From Kurthia zopfii (GTDB taxonomy: Bacteria; Bacillota; Bacilli; Bacillales_A; Planococcaceae), in contig NZ_QFVS01000010.1 of assembly GCF_003143955.1 (NCBI RefSeq), positions 1 through 64,000 of the forward strand: a stretch of 64,000 nucleotides of DNA. Direction: 5' to 3'. Positions 8,588 through 20,139 of this stretch are shown here, one piece after another. Within the stretch, counting starts at the first letter, position 1. Each line of letters starts with the position of its first letter. The position numbers and the translations under genes were made by a program. Under the pieces are notes generated by a model. That model saw only the letters and a list, made by a program, of their open reading frames with translations. It had not been told where the DNA came from and did no database searches.

Positions 8588-9382
8588 GTGAAACAGCGTA
8601 TTATTACAGCCGTAATTGCTGCCGCTTTGTTTATTCCATTTGTCGTATATGGTAATCTTCCATTTACGATTTTGGTTTATGCAATGGCAGCAGTGGGGCT
8701 TTTTGAAATGCTAAGAATGAAAGGTTTATCCATCTTTTCGATACCTGGATTATTAGGTTTACTTGCATTATTTACTATTCTAATGCCAACTTCATGGGCA
8801 ACACAGGTTGAAGAAACGACTGGATTTTCACAATTAGAGTATGTATCAATCTTTGTTATGCTTCTATTGATTTATACGGTTCTTGTGAAAAATAAATCAA
8901 CATTTGATACGATTGCATTTATTCTTGCGAGTGTATTCTATGTTGGAATTGGTTTCCACTATTTCATCGAAACGCGTGCAGAAGGTATTGCATACATTGT
9001 ATTTGCATTAGTCATCGTATGGACGACTGATTCAGGTGCATATTTCGTCGGTAGAAAATTAGGGAAACATAAACTATGGCCAGAAATTTCACCGAAAAAA
9101 ACAATCGAAGGATTTGTTGGTGGCGTTGTAATTGCCGTTATTTCAACTTTAATCTTCCAATACTTTGCACAATTAGATGTGAATTTATGGATTTTATTAA
9201 GTGTAGCAATTTTAGCTTCTATGATTGGTCAATTAGGCGATTTAGTAGAGTCTGCAATTAAACGACACTATGGAGTGAAAGATTCAGGTACAATTTTACC
9301 TGGTCATGGTGGGATTTTAGACCGTTTTGATAGTCTGATTTTTGTTCTACCATTATTACACTTTATACATTTTATTGGATAA
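8588..9382 (+). CDS. cdsA: Phosphatidate cytidylyltransferase (CDP-DAG synthase)
   Basis: Integral membrane enzyme making CDP-diacylglycerol from phosphatidate and CTP. The 264-aa sequence is largely hydrophobic with about seven or eight membrane helices and the family signature near the C-terminus (SPKKTIEGFVGG, then QLGDLVESAIKRHYGVKDSGTILPGHGGILDRFDS). The start is GTG 8588, four bases after the uppS stop, with AAAGGAG overlapping the end of uppS. This spacing indicates translational coupling. Confidence 0.96.
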   Translation: MKQRIITAVIAAALFIPFVVYGNLPFTILVYAMAAVGLFEMLRMKGLSIFSIPGLLGLLALFTILMPTSWATQVEETTGFSQLEYVSIFVMLLLIYTVLVKNKSTFDTIAFILASVFYVGIGFHYFIETRAEGIAYIVFALVIVWTTDSGAYFVGRKLGKHKLWPEISPKKTIEGFVGGVVIAVISTLIFQYFAQLDVNLWILLSVAILASMIGQLGDLVESAIKRHYGVKDSGTILPGHGGILDRFDSLIFVLPLLHFIHFIG

Positions 9383-9394
9383 GGGGATTTAAAA

Positions 9395-10540
9395 ATGAAA
9401 TCAATTAGTTTATTAGGTGCTACTGGATCGATTGGTCAACAGACTTTAGACATCGTGAAGGAACATCCAGAGGAATTTCAAGTATCGGCATTATCAGTCG
9501 GGAAAAATATTGAAAAGACGAAGGAAATCATTCGTGAATTTAAGCCCAAATTGGTTTCAGTTCAACTAGAAGAAGATGCGCTAGCTCTTTCAAAAGAGTT
9601 CACGAATATCGACTTTACTTTTGGTAACAAAGGGTTAGTGGATGTAGCTACATACACAGATTCGACGTACTTACTTAATGCAGTTCTAGGTTCAGTAGGT
9701 CTAGAATCGACTTTAGCAGCAATCCGTCAAAAGAAAACAATTGCAATTGCAAACAAAGAAACACTTGTAACTGCGGGGCAATTAGTGATGGCGGAAGCAG
9801 AGAAATACGGAGCGCCAATTTTGCCAGTAGACAGTGAACACTCTGCTCTATGGCAATCTATGGTTGGTGAAAATCGTAAATCAATTTCTAAATTAATTTT
9901 AACTGCATCGGGTGGTAGTTTCCGCGATCAAACGCGTGACGAACTTAAAGATGTCACAGTTGTAGAAGCATTAAATCATCCGAACTGGTCGATGGGTGCG
10001 AAAATTACAATCGATTCAGCAACATTGATGAACAAAGGATTAGAAGTAATTGAAGCTGCTGTATTATATGATATGTCATACGACGATATTGATGTGTTAA
10101 TCCATAGAGAGAGTATTATACATTCAATGGTTGAATATCAGGATACATCGGTAATGGCGCAACTAGGTACGCCGGATATGCGCACGCCGATTCAATATGC
10201 TTTAAGCTATCCAGAACGTCTTCCGAGATCAACTGCTCAAAGACTTGATTTAGCGAAAATCGGTCAATTACATTTCGAAAATGTAGACTTCAACCGCTTC
10301 CGTTGTTTAGGCTTTGCTTATGAGGCTGGACGAACTGGTGGTACGATTTTAACAGCGATGAATGCAGCGAATGAAGCTGCTGTTGCGGCATTCTTAGATG
10401 GCAAGATTAAATTCTTAGAAATTGAAGATATGATTGAACGTATGATGCAACAACATAATAATATTCAAAATCCAGATGTTGAAACAATTCTTCATGTAGA
10501 CAAAGAAACAAGAAAATCAGTTCAAAGCATGATAAAATAA
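9395..10540 (+). CDS. dxr: 1-deoxy-D-xylulose 5-phosphate reductoisomerase
   Basis: Second enzyme of the MEP isoprenoid pathway, converting DXP to MEP with NADPH. The 381-aa protein has the nucleotide-binding [11 protein letters not shown] at the N-terminus, [10 protein letters not shown], the metal and substrate region [11 protein letters not shown], and the flexible loop near [23 protein letters not shown]. It lies between cdsA and rasP, which links precursor supply to the uppS product. Confidence 0.96.
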   Translation: MKSISLLGATGSIGQQTLDIVKEHPEEFQVSALSVGKNIEKTKEIIREFKPKLVSVQLEEDALALSKEFTNIDFTFGNKGLVDVATYTDSTYLLNAVLGSVGLESTLAAIRQKKTIAIANKETLVTAGQLVMAEAEKYGAPILPVDSEHSALWQSMVGENRKSISKLILTASGGSFRDQTRDELKDVTVVEALNHPNWSMGAKITIDSATLMNKGLEVIEAAVLYDMSYDDIDVLIHRESIIHSMVEYQDTSVMAQLGTPDMRTPIQYALSYPERLPRSTAQRLDLAKIGQLHFENVDFNRFRCLGFAYEAGRTGGTILTAMNAANEAAVAAFLDGKIKFLEIEDMIERMMQQHNNIQNPDVETILHVDKETRKSVQSMIK

Positions 10541-10578
10541 CAAAAGAAACAATTTGAATTCAAGAAGGTGGGAGAACA

Positions 10579-11829
10579 ATGCAAGCAGCTATTGCGTTTA
10601 TATTAGTGTTCGGCTCCATCGTATTCTTCCATGAACTTGGTCATTTCATTTTCGCGAAGCGTTCAGGAATTTTAGTTCGTGAATTTGCTATCGGTTTTGG
10701 ACCGAAAATTATCGGTATTACTAGGGGAGAAACACTCTACACAGTTCGTCTGCTACCTATGGGTGGTTACGTACGAATGGCTGGGGAGGATATGGATACG
10801 GTTGAGCTACAGCCGGGGTATAGAATCGGGTTTTTATTAAATGATCAGGACGAGATTACTCGTATTGTTCTTAATCAAAATAAGCAATTACCCGATATGC
10901 TTTTTTTAGAAGTAGAAAAAGCAGATTTACTTAAGGGGTTATGGGTTGAAGGTTACGACGAAGAAGAACAACTTGTTCGTTACAACGTTGCAAGAGATGC
11001 AGTAATCGAAGAAAACGGTAAAGATACAATTATTGCACCGTATGAACGTACTTTTGATGCAAAATCATTACCAAAACGTGCGATGACTATTTTTGCAGGG
11101 CCATTATTCAACTTTATCCTTGCGGTAGTTTTCTTCATCATTATCGCCCTTGTACAAGGTATGCCAACGAACGAGCCTTTAATTGCCAATGTAGTTCCTG
11201 GAAGTCCTGCTCAACAAGCTGGCATCCAAAAAGATGATGTGATCATCGGTGCGAACGGCGAAAAAATCGAGAAATATGAAGAACTGTCTGAAATTATTAA
11301 AGACAACAAAAACAAAGAAATTAAATTAAATGTTCAACGTGGCGACGAAAAAGTAACATTAGGTGTTACACCGAAGTTAAATAAGGATAAAGTTGTCCAA
11401 ATCGGGATTCAATATGCTAATAAATACGAGAAAAATCCATTAAAAGCTATTTCTTATGGATTTGAACAGACGTATAATTGGTTTATAAAAATCGCTGAGT
11501 TATTAGGTTTATTAGTAACGGGTCACTTTACTTTAGATGCGCTTTCAGGTCCTGTCGGAATTTATAAAGCAACAGAAGAAGTTGCTCAATATGGATTTAT
11601 GACGTTAATGAACTGGGCAGCAGTATTAAGTATTAACTTAGGAATTATGAACTTACTACCACTTCCAGCTTTAGATGGAGGACGCTTATTGTTCTTCGCT
11701 TATGAAGCGGTTAGAGGAAGACCAATCGATAAACAAAAAGAAGGAGTCGTTCATTTTGTCGGCTTTGCATTATTAATGATTTTAATGATCGCAGTGACCT
11801 GGAACGATATACAGAAATTCTTCTTCTAA
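10579..11829 (+). CDS. rasP: Site-2 intramembrane metalloprotease RasP/RseP
   Basis: Cleaves membrane-embedded substrates such as anti-sigma factors (RsiW, RsiV), FtsL and remnant signal peptides. The 416-aa protein has the zinc motif HELGH at residues 18-22 in the first helix, a PDZ domain near residues 195-270 (VVPGSPAQQAGIQKDDVI), and the second metal site NLLPLPALDGGRLL near 353-366. AAGGTGGGAG precedes the ATG. All catalytic residues are present. Confidence 0.96.
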   Translation: MQAAIAFILVFGSIVFFHELGHFIFAKRSGILVREFAIGFGPKIIGITRGETLYTVRLLPMGGYVRMAGEDMDTVELQPGYRIGFLLNDQDEITRIVLNQNKQLPDMLFLEVEKADLLKGLWVEGYDEEEQLVRYNVARDAVIEENGKDTIIAPYERTFDAKSLPKRAMTIFAGPLFNFILAVVFFIIIALVQGMPTNEPLIANVVPGSPAQQAGIQKDDVIIGANGEKIEKYEELSEIIKDNKNKEIKLNVQRGDEKVTLGVTPKLNKDKVVQIGIQYANKYEKNPLKAISYGFEQTYNWFIKIAELLGLLVTGHFTLDALSGPVGIYKATEEVAQYGFMTLMNWAAVLSINLGIMNLLPLPALDGGRLLFFAYEAVRGRPIDKQKEGVVHFVGFALLMILMIAVTWNDIQKFFF

Positions 11830-11860
11830 AAAATAGAATAGCCAAAGGTGAGGTTAAATA

Positions 11861-13561
11861 ATGAAACAATCAAAAACTTTTATTCCAACTTTACGTGAAG
11901 TACCCTCTGATGCAGAAGTAAAATCACATCAATTACTATTACGTGCTGGATTTATCCGTCAAAATACAAGTGGAGTATACTCGTACTTACCACTAGCGCG
12001 CAAAGTGTTGAAAAAAATTGAAACAATCGTTCGTGAAGAAATGGATGCAATCGATTCAAATGAAATTTTAATGCCTGCACTACAAGCCGCAGAATTATGG
12101 CAAGAATCAGGACGTTGGGAAGCATATGGACCAGAATTAATGCGTATCACAGATCGTCATAACCGCGAATTTGCATTAGGACCTACTGCTGAAGAGGTTG
12201 TTACTTCATTAGTACGCGACGAACTAAAATCATACAAAAAATTACCACTAACTTTATACCAAGTTCAAACAAAATTCCGTGATGAAAAACGCCCACGCTT
12301 TGGTCTTTTACGCGGACGTGAATTCATTATGAAAGATGCTTATTCATTCCATGCGACTAATGAAAGCTTAGATGCTACGTATGATCAAATGGTTCAAGCA
12401 TATACAAATATTTTCACACGCCTAGGATTAAACTTCCGTGCTGTACTTGCGGATTCAGGTTCAATTGGTGGTACAGGTGGATCTCATGAGTTCATGGTAC
12501 TTTCTGAAATCGGTGAAGATACAATTGCGTACTCTGATTCTTCAAACTATGCAGCTAACATTGAAATGGCTGAAGTGAAAGTTGATTACAGTCATTCAGA
12601 CGCTGAAATGAAAGAACTTGAAAAAGTTGCAACACCTGATCAAAAAACAATCGAAGAAGTATCTGCTTTCTTAGATGTTGTATCAGAAAATATTATTAAA
12701 TCATTAGTATTCAAAGTTGATGAAGATTTAGTCATCGTATTAGCTCGTGGCGATCACGAAATCAACGATATTAAATTAAAAAATTCACTTGGTGCTGAAT
12801 TAGTTGAACTTGCTGAAGATGCTGAAATCAATGAATTACTAGGTAGTCACGTTGGAAGCTTAGGCCCAATCAAATTACCAATCGGCGTTAAAGTTATTGC
12901 TGACCATGCGATTAAATCAATTCGCAACGGTGTAGCTGGAGCAAATGAAGATGGCTTCCACTACATTAACGTAAATCCAGGTCGTGACTTTGCGATTGAT
13001 CGTTACGAAGATTTACGCTTCATCCAAGAGGGAGACCCATCTCCAGACGGCGAAGGAACAATCAAATTCGCTGAAGGAATCGAAGTAGGTCATGTATTCA
13101 AACTAGGTACGAAATACTCTGAATCAATGAAAGCTACTTTCTTAGATGAAAACGGCCGCGCTCAACCATTCATTATGGGTTGTTACGGAATCGGTATTTC
13201 TCGCGTACTTTCTGCAGTTGCAGAACAATACCAAGATTCATACGGATTTGTATGGCCTAAACAAGTTGCGCCATACGATGTTCACGTCATCTCTGTTAAT
13301 ACAAAAGATGAAGCACAGTTAGCACTGGGTGAAGAACTGTACAAATTATTAAAATCATACCGCTACGAAGTTCTATTTGATGATCGTCAAGAACGTGCGG
13401 GTGTGAAATTTGCTGATGCTGATTTAATCGGCTTACCAGTTCGTGTAACAGTTGGTAAAAAAGCAGCTGAAGGAATTGTAGAAGTGAAGATCCGTCATAG
13501 CGGTGAAACTTTTGAATGTGCTAAAGAGGAAGTTTTAGATCGTTTAAACAACTTTTTCTAA
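11861..13561 (+). CDS. proS: Prolyl-tRNA synthetase (bacterial type)
   Basis: Class II aminoacyl-tRNA synthetase charging tRNA-Pro. The 566-aa length and the presence of an inserted editing domain (about residues 225-380) mark the bacterial ProS type. Motif 2 ([26 protein letters not shown]) and motif 3 ([12 protein letters not shown]) are clear, followed by the anticodon-binding domain ([12 protein letters not shown]). No T-box is seen upstream; only 31 bp separate it from rasP. Confidence 0.97.
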   Translation: MKQSKTFIPTLREVPSDAEVKSHQLLLRAGFIRQNTSGVYSYLPLARKVLKKIETIVREEMDAIDSNEILMPALQAAELWQESGRWEAYGPELMRITDRHNREFALGPTAEEVVTSLVRDELKSYKKLPLTLYQVQTKFRDEKRPRFGLLRGREFIMKDAYSFHATNESLDATYDQMVQAYTNIFTRLGLNFRAVLADSGSIGGTGGSHEFMVLSEIGEDTIAYSDSSNYAANIEMAEVKVDYSHSDAEMKELEKVATPDQKTIEEVSAFLDVVSENIIKSLVFKVDEDLVIVLARGDHEINDIKLKNSLGAELVELAEDAEINELLGSHVGSLGPIKLPIGVKVIADHAIKSIRNGVAGANEDGFHYINVNPGRDFAIDRYEDLRFIQEGDPSPDGEGTIKFAEGIEVGHVFKLGTKYSESMKATFLDENGRAQPFIMGCYGIGISRVLSAVAEQYQDSYGFVWPKQVAPYDVHVISVNTKDEAQLALGEELYKLLKSYRYEVLFDDRQERAGVKFADADLIGLPVRVTVGKKAAEGIVEVKIRHSGETFECAKEEVLDRLNNFF

Positions 13562-13596
13562 ACTCTATAAATTGTAACGAAGCATGACAAGGGAAA

Positions 13597-13714
13597 AGAG
13601 GTTGTCCCCTAAAGTCATAACTTTTCTTTCGCTTTAGTGGGCTGATTCCAATGATTATACATTGTGAGGTTCCAATAGAAGATGAGTTTGACTTTTCGGA
13701 CAATCTCTTTTTTC
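13597..13714 (+). promoter_or_regulatory. Long imperfect hairpin ending in a T-run before polC
   Basis: AGAGGTTGTCC (13597-13607) pairs with GGACAATCTCT (13698-13708, one G-U) and is followed by six T. Inside it, AAGTCATAACT (13612-13622) can pair with AGTTTGACTT (13685-13694) with one bulge, and the apical part holds CAATG-ATTATA-CATTG. The polC ribosome binding site AAAGGAGGAG begins a few bases after the T-run. It is either the proS terminator or a readthrough-controlled leader for polC. Confidence 0.6.
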
Positions 13715-13732
13715 TTTAAAGGAGGAGAGAAA

Positions 13733-16700
13733 ATGTCGGAAGAAATGACTGCTAAACAGCGGTTTAAAATACTATTACAACAAATCGCTTTGACTGATGA
13801 TGTGGCGATGCAATATTTAGAAAATGGTGAATTAAATCGATTAACAGTTCAAAAAGCGAATCGCGTTTGGCAATTTGCATTAGAATTAGATCGCATTCTG
13901 CCATATAATCATTTTTTGCAATTTCAAAATCATGTGGATCGAGCGTTTAGTCAAATTGCGACAATCCAACTGCAAATAACTACGAAAAACTCAATTGCTG
14001 ATGAAAAGCTCATTCATGAATACTGGATGAAAGTTGTCGAAGAACAAGATGAATTATCGCCACCACTTCGCCAAATTTTATCGCAGCAATTACCTAAAGT
14101 AGTTGGGCAAAAACTAATGATTAATTGCAATCAAGATTTTGAACAGGCGACATTGCGCAATAAATACGCGGATCGACTTAGTGAAACTTTTCAATCATAT
14201 GGCTTTGATAAATTGCATTTTGACTTCCAAGTGAAGGATGCCACACAAGAAATGGCTGAAGAACAACAGAAATTCATGGCGCAAAGAAGAATTGAAGAAG
14301 AAGCGATTTCGAAAAAAGCGGTTGAAGATATGCAAAAACGTGAGAAAGAACGTCAAAATAATCCAGAGGGTATCGATGTGTCGAACCAACCATTCCAATT
14401 AGGTCTTCCGATTAAAAATGATGAAGGTATGATGGAAATTCATCAAATTCAAGATGAAGAGCGTCGTATTATAATTGAAGGATTTGTTTTCGACGCCGAA
14501 GTGAAAGAACTTCGAAGTGGCCGTTCGTTAATGACATTAAAAGTATCAGATTATACGGATTCAATTTTAGTGAAAATGTTCTCTCGCGATAAAGAAGATG
14601 CAGCATTAATGCAACTTGCGAAAAAAGGTATGTGGGTTAAAGTTCGTGGCTCGGTACAAAATGATACATTCGTTAGAGATTTAATCATTATGGCTCAAGA
14701 TATTGTCGAAATCCGTCCAATCATTCGTAAAGATGAAGCTCCAGAAGGCGAAAAACGTGTCGAACTACATATGCACACGCCGATGAGTAGTATGGATGCC
14801 GTGACGCCAACAGGTGAATTAGTTGCAGCAGCAGCGAAGTGGGGACACCCTGCAATTGCCATTACTGACCATGCAGTCGCGCAATCATTCCCAGATGCAC
14901 ATAATGCAGGGAAAAAACATGGCATCAAAATCATTTACGGAGTTGAAATTAATTTAGTCGATGATGGTGTTCCAATCGCTTACGATGAACGTCATATTAA
15001 ACTGGATGATGCTACGTATGTCGTATTTGATGTTGAGACAACAGGTCTTTCAGCAGCGTACGATACAATCATAGAGCTTGCTGCGGTGAAGATCGTAAAT
15101 GGAGAGGTAATTGATACTTTTGAAAGTTTCTCTAATCCGCATCATGCCCTTTCAGCAACGACGATTGAGTTAACAGGCATTACCGATGATATGGTAAAAG
15201 ACGCACCAGAAGTAACTGAAATGATTACGAAATTCCATGATTTCATAGGCGATGGAATTCTTGTAGCGCATAACGCGTCATTCGATATAGGTTTCTTATA
15301 TGAAGCATATAAAAAAGCGAATATCGATGATTTCCATCAACCCGTAATCGATACATTGGAATTAGCGCGTTTACTTCACCCGACGATGAAAAACCATCGA
15401 CTGAATTCATTATGTAAGAAGTTCAACATTGAATTAACACAACATCACCGAGCTATTTATGATACGGAAGCAACAGGTTATTTACTGCTACATTTAATGA
15501 AAGAAGCAACTGCTAAAGGAATCGAGTACCACGATGACTTCAACAAATACGTTGGTGGTGGAGATGCCTATAAAAGAGCTCGCCCGACACATTGTACTGT
15601 ATTAGCTCAAACGAATGATGGCTTAAAAAATATGTTCAAAATGTTGAGTGAGTCATTTACACAATCCTTTTTCAGAATGCCAAGAATTAAACGTTCGACA
15701 TTGCAAAAATATCGCGAAGGTTTAATCGTAGGTTCAGGATGTAGTAAAGGTGAGTTTTTCACAGCAGTTATGCAAAAATCGATGGATGAAGCATTAGAAA
15801 TTGCTAAATTCTATGATTATTTAGAAGTGCATCCACCAGCAGTTTACGCACCACTAGTTGAGTCAGAATTAATAAAAGATGAATGGAATATGCAAGATAT
15901 TATTCGCAAAGTGATCAAGATTGGTAAAAAGCTTGAAAAACCAGTAATTGCGACTGGTAATGTGCATTACTTACATGAAGAAGATGCGATTTTTCGTAAA
16001 ATCCTTATTCGTTCACAAGGTGGAGCGAATCCGCTAAACCGTAATAAATTACCGGATGTGCATTTTAGAACGACGAATGAAATGCTCGATGAATTCGCCT
16101 TTTTAGGAGAAGATTTAGCGAAGGAAATCGTCGTAACGAATTCTCAAAACTTAGCGAAAGAGATGGAAGAAGTCGTTCCTGTAAAAGACGATTTATATAC
16201 GCCTAAAATCGACGGTGCCGATGAAGAAGTACGTCGTATGACATATGAAATGGCGCATGATATTTATGGTGAAGAACTTCCTGAAATCGTCGAAAAACGA
16301 ATTGATAAAGAGTTGAAATCGATTATTGGACATGGATTCTCTGTTATTTATTTGATTTCTCATAAGCTCGTAAAAAAATCACTTTCAGACGGTTATTTAG
16401 TAGGTTCTCGTGGTTCAGTAGGTTCTTCGTTAGTCGCAACATTTATGGAAATTACTGAAGTAAACCCATTGCCACCTCATTATGTTTGCCCGAACTGTCA
16501 GAAATCAGAGTTCTTTGACGATGGTTCAGTGGGCTCTGGCTTTGATTTACCGAATAAAGATTGTCCGGATTGCGAAATTCCATATGCCAAAGATGGCCAT
16601 GATATTCCATTCGAAACTTTCTTAGGATTCAAAGGGGATAAGGTACCCGATATCGATTTGAATTTTTCGGGTGAATACCAACCGCAAGCGCATAACTATA

Positions 16701-18067
16701 CGAAAATCTTATTCGGTGAAGATTATGCATTCCGAGCTGGAACAATTGGTACAGTTGCCGAAAAAACAGCTTATGGCTATGTAAAAGGGTATGGAGCGGA
16801 TCATGATATTAATTTCCGTGGAGCAGAAGTAGATCGTTTAGTTCAAGGATGTACTGGTGTTAAACGAACGACTGGGCAACATCCAGGTGGTATTATTGTT
16901 GTACCGAACTATATGGATGTGTTCGACTTCACGCCAATCCAATTCCCAGCCGATGATCAAGGAGCTGAGTGGAGAACGACTCACTTTGACTTCCACTCGA
17001 TTCATGACAATATTTTAAAACTCGATATTCTAGGACATGATGATCCGACTGTTATTCGTATGCTACTAGATTTGACAGGAATCGATCCAAAAACAATTCC
17101 GACCGATGATCCAGAAGTCATGGCGATTTTCAGTGGCCCTGAATCACTTGGCGTAACAGCAGAGCAAATTAAAGCAAAATCAGGTACTTACGGAATTCCA
17201 GAGTTTGGGACGAAATTCGTACGAGGAATGCTTGAAGATACGAAACCATCGACATTTTCAGAATTAGTTCAGATTTCCGGATTATCTCATGGTACGGACG
17301 TTTGGCTTGGGAATGCGAGTGAACTAATTCAAAACGGTACTTGTGTACTTTCCGAAGTAATCGGTTGTCGTGATGATATTATGGTTTATTTAATCTATCA
17401 GGAACTTGAACCATCATTAGCATTCAAAATCATGGAGCATGTCCGTAAAGGTAAAGGTTTGACGGAAGATATGGAAGAAGAAATGCGTAAAAATGAAGTG
17501 CCGGAATGGTATATTGATTCATGTAAAAAAATCAAATACATGTTCCCGAAAGCCCATGCGGCAGCCTATGTATTGATGGCTGTACGTATTGCTTACTTCA
17601 AAGTGCATTTTCCAATTGTCTACTATTGTGCATACTTCACGGTTCGTGCGTCAGATTTCGATTTAATTGCAATGGTCAATGGATCCGAAATGATTAAATC
17701 TAAAATTGAAGAAATCGAAGTAAAAGGTTTAGAAGCTTCTGTAAAAGAGCGTTCACTACAAACTGTTCTTGAAATTTCACTTGAAATGACAGAACGTGGC
17801 ATGCAAATGCAAAAAGTAGATCTGTATCGCTCGAAAGCTACAGAATTTATTATTGATGGCGCTTCTTTAATTCCACCATTCAATGCGATTCCTGGATTAG
17901 GAAACAACGTAGCGGAAGCAATCGTACGCGCTAGAGCAGACGGTGAGTTCCTTTCGAAAGAAGATCTTCAATTAAGAGGGCGCGTTTCCAAAACATTAAT
18001 TGAGTATATGGATAAGCTAGGTTGCCTTACAGGTATGCCAGATGCGAACCAACTCTCTCTCTTCTAG
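13733..18067 (+). CDS. polC: DNA polymerase III PolC, Gram-positive replicative alpha subunit
   Basis: Main leading-strand replicase of low-GC Gram-positives. From ATG 13733 (GGAGGAGAG upstream) the product has 1444 aa. Domains in order: N-terminal region, OB fold (about residues 245-335), PHP domain starting at [15 protein letters not shown] (about 343), an inserted DnaQ-type 3'-5' exonuclease ([12 protein letters not shown], about 428), the rest of PHP, a zinc finger (CPNCQ...CPDC, about 919-950), palm/fingers ([13 protein letters not shown]) and a C-terminal helix-hairpin-helix ([15 protein letters not shown]). The reading frame extends 51 bases upstream, but that would put translation through the hairpin. 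Confidence 0.97.
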   Translation: MSEEMTAKQRFKILLQQIALTDDVAMQYLENGELNRLTVQKANRVWQFALELDRILPYNHFLQFQNHVDRAFSQIATIQLQITTKNSIADEKLIHEYWMKVVEEQDELSPPLRQILSQQLPKVVGQKLMINCNQDFEQATLRNKYADRLSETFQSYGFDKLHFDFQVKDATQEMAEEQQKFMAQRRIEEEAISKKAVEDMQKREKERQNNPEGIDVSNQPFQLGLPIKNDEGMMEIHQIQDEERRIIIEGFVFDAEVKELRSGRSLMTLKVSDYTDSILVKMFSRDKEDAALMQLAKKGMWVKVRGSVQNDTFVRDLIIMAQDIVEIRPIIRKDEAPEGEKRVELHMHTPMSSMDAVTPTGELVAAAAKWGHPAIAITDHAVAQSFPDAHNAGKKHGIKIIYGVEINLVDDGVPIAYDERHIKLDDATYVVFDVETTGLSAAYDTIIELAAVKIVNGEVIDTFESFSNPHHALSATTIELTGITDDMVKDAPEVTEMITKFHDFIGDGILVAHNASFDIGFLYEAYKKANIDDFHQPVIDTLELARLLHPTMKNHRLNSLCKKFNIELTQHHRAIYDTEATGYLLLHLMKEATAKGIEYHDDFNKYVGGGDAYKRARPTHCTVLAQTNDGLKNMFKMLSESFTQSFFRMPRIKRSTLQKYREGLIVGSGCSKGEFFTAVMQKSMDEALEIAKFYDYLEVHPPAVYAPLVESELIKDEWNMQDIIRKVIKIGKKLEKPVIATGNVHYLHEEDAIFRKILIRSQGGANPLNRNKLPDVHFRTTNEMLDEFAFLGEDLAKEIVVTNSQNLAKEMEEVVPVKDDLYTPKIDGADEEVRRMTYEMAHDIYGEELPEIVEKRIDKELKSIIGHGFSVIYLISHKLVKKSLSDGYLVGSRGSVGSSLVATFMEITEVNPLPPHYVCPNCQKSEFFDDGSVGSGFDLPNKDCPDCEIPYAKDGHDIPFETFLGFKGDKVPDIDLNFSGEYQPQAHNYTKILFGEDYAFRAGTIGTVAEKTAYGYVKGYGADHDINFRGAEVDRLVQGCTGVKRTTGQHPGGIIVVPNYMDVFDFTPIQFPADDQGAEWRTTHFDFHSIHDNILKLDILGHDDPTVIRMLLDLTGIDPKTIPTDDPEVMAIFSGPESLGVTAEQIKAKSGTYGIPEFGTKFVRGMLEDTKPSTFSELVQISGLSHGTDVWLGNASELIQNGTCVLSEVIGCRDDIMVYLIYQELEPSLAFKIMEHVRKGKGLTEDMEEEMRKNEVPEWYIDSCKKIKYMFPKAHAAAYVLMAVRIAYFKVHFPIVYYCAYFTVRASDFDLIAMVNGSEMIKSKIEEIEVKGLEASVKERSLQTVLEISLEMTERGMQMQKVDLYRSKATEFIIDGASLIPPFNAIPGLGNNVAEAIVRARADGEFLSKEDLQLRGRVSKTLIEYMDKLGCLTGMPDANQLSLF

Positions 18068-18074
18068 AGGTCAC

Positions 18075-18103
18075 TTGCATTAGTGGTATAAAGATGTTAG
18101 AAT
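18075..18103 (+). promoter_or_regulatory. Promoter for the rimP-nusA operon
   Basis: TTGCAT (18075-18080), 17-bp spacer, TAGAAT (18098-18103). It lies upstream of the terminator at 18136, so the transcript from it meets that terminator before rimP. Confidence 0.55.
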
Positions 18104-18135
18104 ATAGACAATTACTTTGTTGATAGAACGACGGC

Positions 18136-18169
18136 AAAAGAGTGGGGATTCCTCACTCTTTTCTGTTTG
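18136..18169 (+). terminator. Terminator or attenuator between polC and rimP
   Basis: AAAAGAGTG pairs perfectly with CACTCTTTT across a GGATTCCT-type loop, then a T-rich tail (CTGTTTGTT). It ends the polC message and, because a promoter precedes it, could also attenuate the rimP operon. Confidence 0.8.
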
Positions 18170-18203
18170 TTATTTATCAATACTCTAAAGTCAGGAGGAT
18201 TGT

Positions 18204-18686
18204 ATGAGCAAAATTACAACGGAAATCGAACAAATTGCAAAGCCAATCGTTGAGGAGCTTAAACTGGAGCTAGTTGATGTTGAGTTTGTTAAAGAGGGGC
18301 GCGATTGGTTTTTACGTGTATATGTTGATACTCCTGAAGGCAATATTGATATCGATCAATGCGCACAAGTTAGTGAGCGACTAAGTGAATATTTAGATGA
18401 AAAAGATCCGATTTCTCAAAATTATTACCTTGAAGTATCTTCTCCAGGAGCAGAACGCCCTTTGAAAAAGGACACAGATTTTGAAAAAGCAATCAACCAA
18501 TTTGTCCATATGAAAACATATGAAGCAATTGATGGTAAAAAAGTATTTGAGGGTTACCTAACATCTTATACAGATGAAGGTGCTACTTTAGATATGAAAA
18601 TTAAAACAAGAAAAGTAAAAATATCAATTCCGAAAGATAAAATTGCGATGGCTCGCCTTGCAATTGATTTTTCGAAAGAACAATAA
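18204..18686 (+). CDS. rimP: Ribosome maturation factor RimP
   Basis: Assists 30S subunit assembly (formerly YlxS/P15a). The 160-aa product has the N-terminal domain (LELVDVEFVKEGRDWFLRVYVD) and the C-terminal Sm-like domain, with the joining motif YLEVSSPGAERPLK. TCAGGAGGATTG precedes the ATG. It heads the conserved rimP-nusA-rnpM-ylxQ-infB string. Confidence 0.96.
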   Translation: MSKITTEIEQIAKPIVEELKLELVDVEFVKEGRDWFLRVYVDTPEGNIDIDQCAQVSERLSEYLDEKDPISQNYYLEVSSPGAERPLKKDTDFEKAINQFVHMKTYEAIDGKKVFEGYLTSYTDEGATLDMKIKTRKVKISIPKDKIAMARLAIDFSKEQ

Positions 18687-18703
18687 TCTAGGAGTGAACG
18701 AAA

Positions 18704-19846
18704 ATGAGTAAGGAACTAGTAGGCGCTTTAAAAGCACTTGAAGAAAAAGGAATTTCACGCGAAATCATTATTGATGCAATTGAAGCAGCACTAATCAATG
18801 CATACAGAAAAAACTATGATGAAGCAAATGTACGTGTCGATTTAAACCTTGATAAAGGAACTATGCATCTTTTCTCTCGTAGAGATGTAGTTGAAAAATC
18901 AGAAGACGATTTATTAGAAATGTCTTTAGAAGACGCACAAGCAATCAACCCTTCATATGAAATTGGGGATATTGTAGAAACAGAAGAAATTCCACGCGAC
19001 TTCGGTCGTATTGCAGCGACTACTGCGAAACAAATTATTACACAACGTTTCCGTGAAGCTGAACGTGGTTTGATTTACGAAGAGTATGTTGATCGTGCTG
19101 ACGATATCATCAATGGTGTTGTTGAACGTTTAGACGCTCGTAACATCTACGTTGGAATTGGTAAAATCGAAGCGATTCTTTTACCTAACGAACAAATTCA
19201 AGGTGAAACATACGAACCACATGATCGTATTAAAGTGTATATTACGAAAGTAGAACGTTCTTCAAAAGGACCTCAAGTTTTCGTTTCACGTACTCACCCT
19301 GGACTATTACGTCGTCTATTCGAATTAGAAGTACCAGAAATTTTTGACGGTACAGTTGAAATTAAATCAATCGCTCGTGAAGCTGGCGATCGTTCTAAAA
19401 TCTCAGTTGTAGCACATAACGAAGAAATCGATCCAGTAGGTGCTTGTGTAGGTACTAAAGGCGCTCGTGTACAATCAATTGTTAATGAATTACACGGCGA
19501 AAAAATCGATATTGTTGAGTGGTCTGAAGATCCAGTACAATTCGTAGCAAATGCACTTAGCCCATCTAAAGTTGTTGATGTACAAGTGAACGAAGAAGAA
19601 AAATCTACATTAGTAGTAGTTCCTGATTATCAATTATCATTAGCAATTGGTAAACGTGGTCAAAATGCTCGTTTAGCTGCTAAGTTAACAGGTTGGAAAA
19701 TTGATATTAAATCAGAAACTGATGCAACTGAACAAGGATTATATGATCCTGAAACAGCAGCAATCATCGTACAACCAGTAGAAAAAATCGAAGAAGAAGC
19801 AGCAGAAGAAGTTGCGACTGATATCGATCTTTATGACGAAGATTAA
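18704..19846 (+). CDS. nusA: Transcription termination/antitermination factor NusA
   Basis: RNA polymerase-associated factor affecting pausing and intrinsic termination. The 380-aa protein has the N-terminal polymerase-binding domain (about 1-125), an S1 domain (about 130-200, GVVERLDARNIYVGIG), and two KH domains (VGACVGTKGARVQSIV and SLAIGKRGQNARLAAKL). It ends in a short acidic tail without the extra C-terminal repeats of E. coli, which is normal for Firmicutes. Confidence 0.97.
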   Translation: MSKELVGALKALEEKGISREIIIDAIEAALINAYRKNYDEANVRVDLNLDKGTMHLFSRRDVVEKSEDDLLEMSLEDAQAINPSYEIGDIVETEEIPRDFGRIAATTAKQIITQRFREAERGLIYEEYVDRADDIINGVVERLDARNIYVGIGKIEAILLPNEQIQGETYEPHDRIKVYITKVERSSKGPQVFVSRTHPGLLRRLFELEVPEIFDGTVEIKSIAREAGDRSKISVVAHNEEIDPVGACVGTKGARVQSIVNELHGEKIDIVEWSEDPVQFVANALSPSKVVDVQVNEEEKSTLVVVPDYQLSLAIGKRGQNARLAAKLTGWKIDIKSETDATEQGLYDPETAAIIVQPVEKIEEEAAEEVATDIDLYDED

Positions 19847-19863
19847 TTGGAAGGTGTTTAAAT

Positions 19864-20139
19864 ATGCCAGTCAATCGTAAAGTACCATTAAGAAAATGTA
19901 GTGCGACAGGCGAGATGTTTCCGAAAAAGGAAATGATTCGTGTTGTTCGTTCTAAAGAAGGCGAAGTATGTGTAGACGTGACTGGTAAGAAATCAGGTCG
20001 CGGTGCTTACGTTTCAAAATCTGAAGCTGCAGTAGCGGCTGCAAAAAAGAGAAATGCACTGAAAAACCAACTAGATGTTGAAATTCCAGAGCATATTTAT
20101 GAAGATTTATTAGCCGTTATTCGAAAGGGTAATAAATAA
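19864..20139 (+). CDS. rnpM: RNase P modulator RnpM (YlxR)
   Basis: The 91-aa protein belongs to the YlxR family (DUF448), recently described as an RNA-binding modulator of RNase P in B. subtilis. Visible signatures are RKCSATGEMFPKKEMIRVVR and GRGAYVSKS. Its stop overlaps the start of ylxQ (TAATG). The family usually reads RxCxxC/TG; here the second position is Thr, which is common. Confidence 0.9.
   Translation: MPVNRKVPLRKCSATGEMFPKKEMIRVVRSKEGEVCVDVTGKKSGRGAYVSKSEAAVAAAKKRNALKNQLDVEIPEHIYEDLLAVIRKGNK

Noticed and set aside
11830-11860. T-box or other tRNA-sensing leader before proS
   Set aside because: Only 31 bp separate it from rasP, with no stem or T-box sequence.
13682-13732. Longer polC N-terminus
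   Set aside because: The extra 17 residues would be translated through a T-run hairpin, and the strong ribosome binding site favours ATG 13733.
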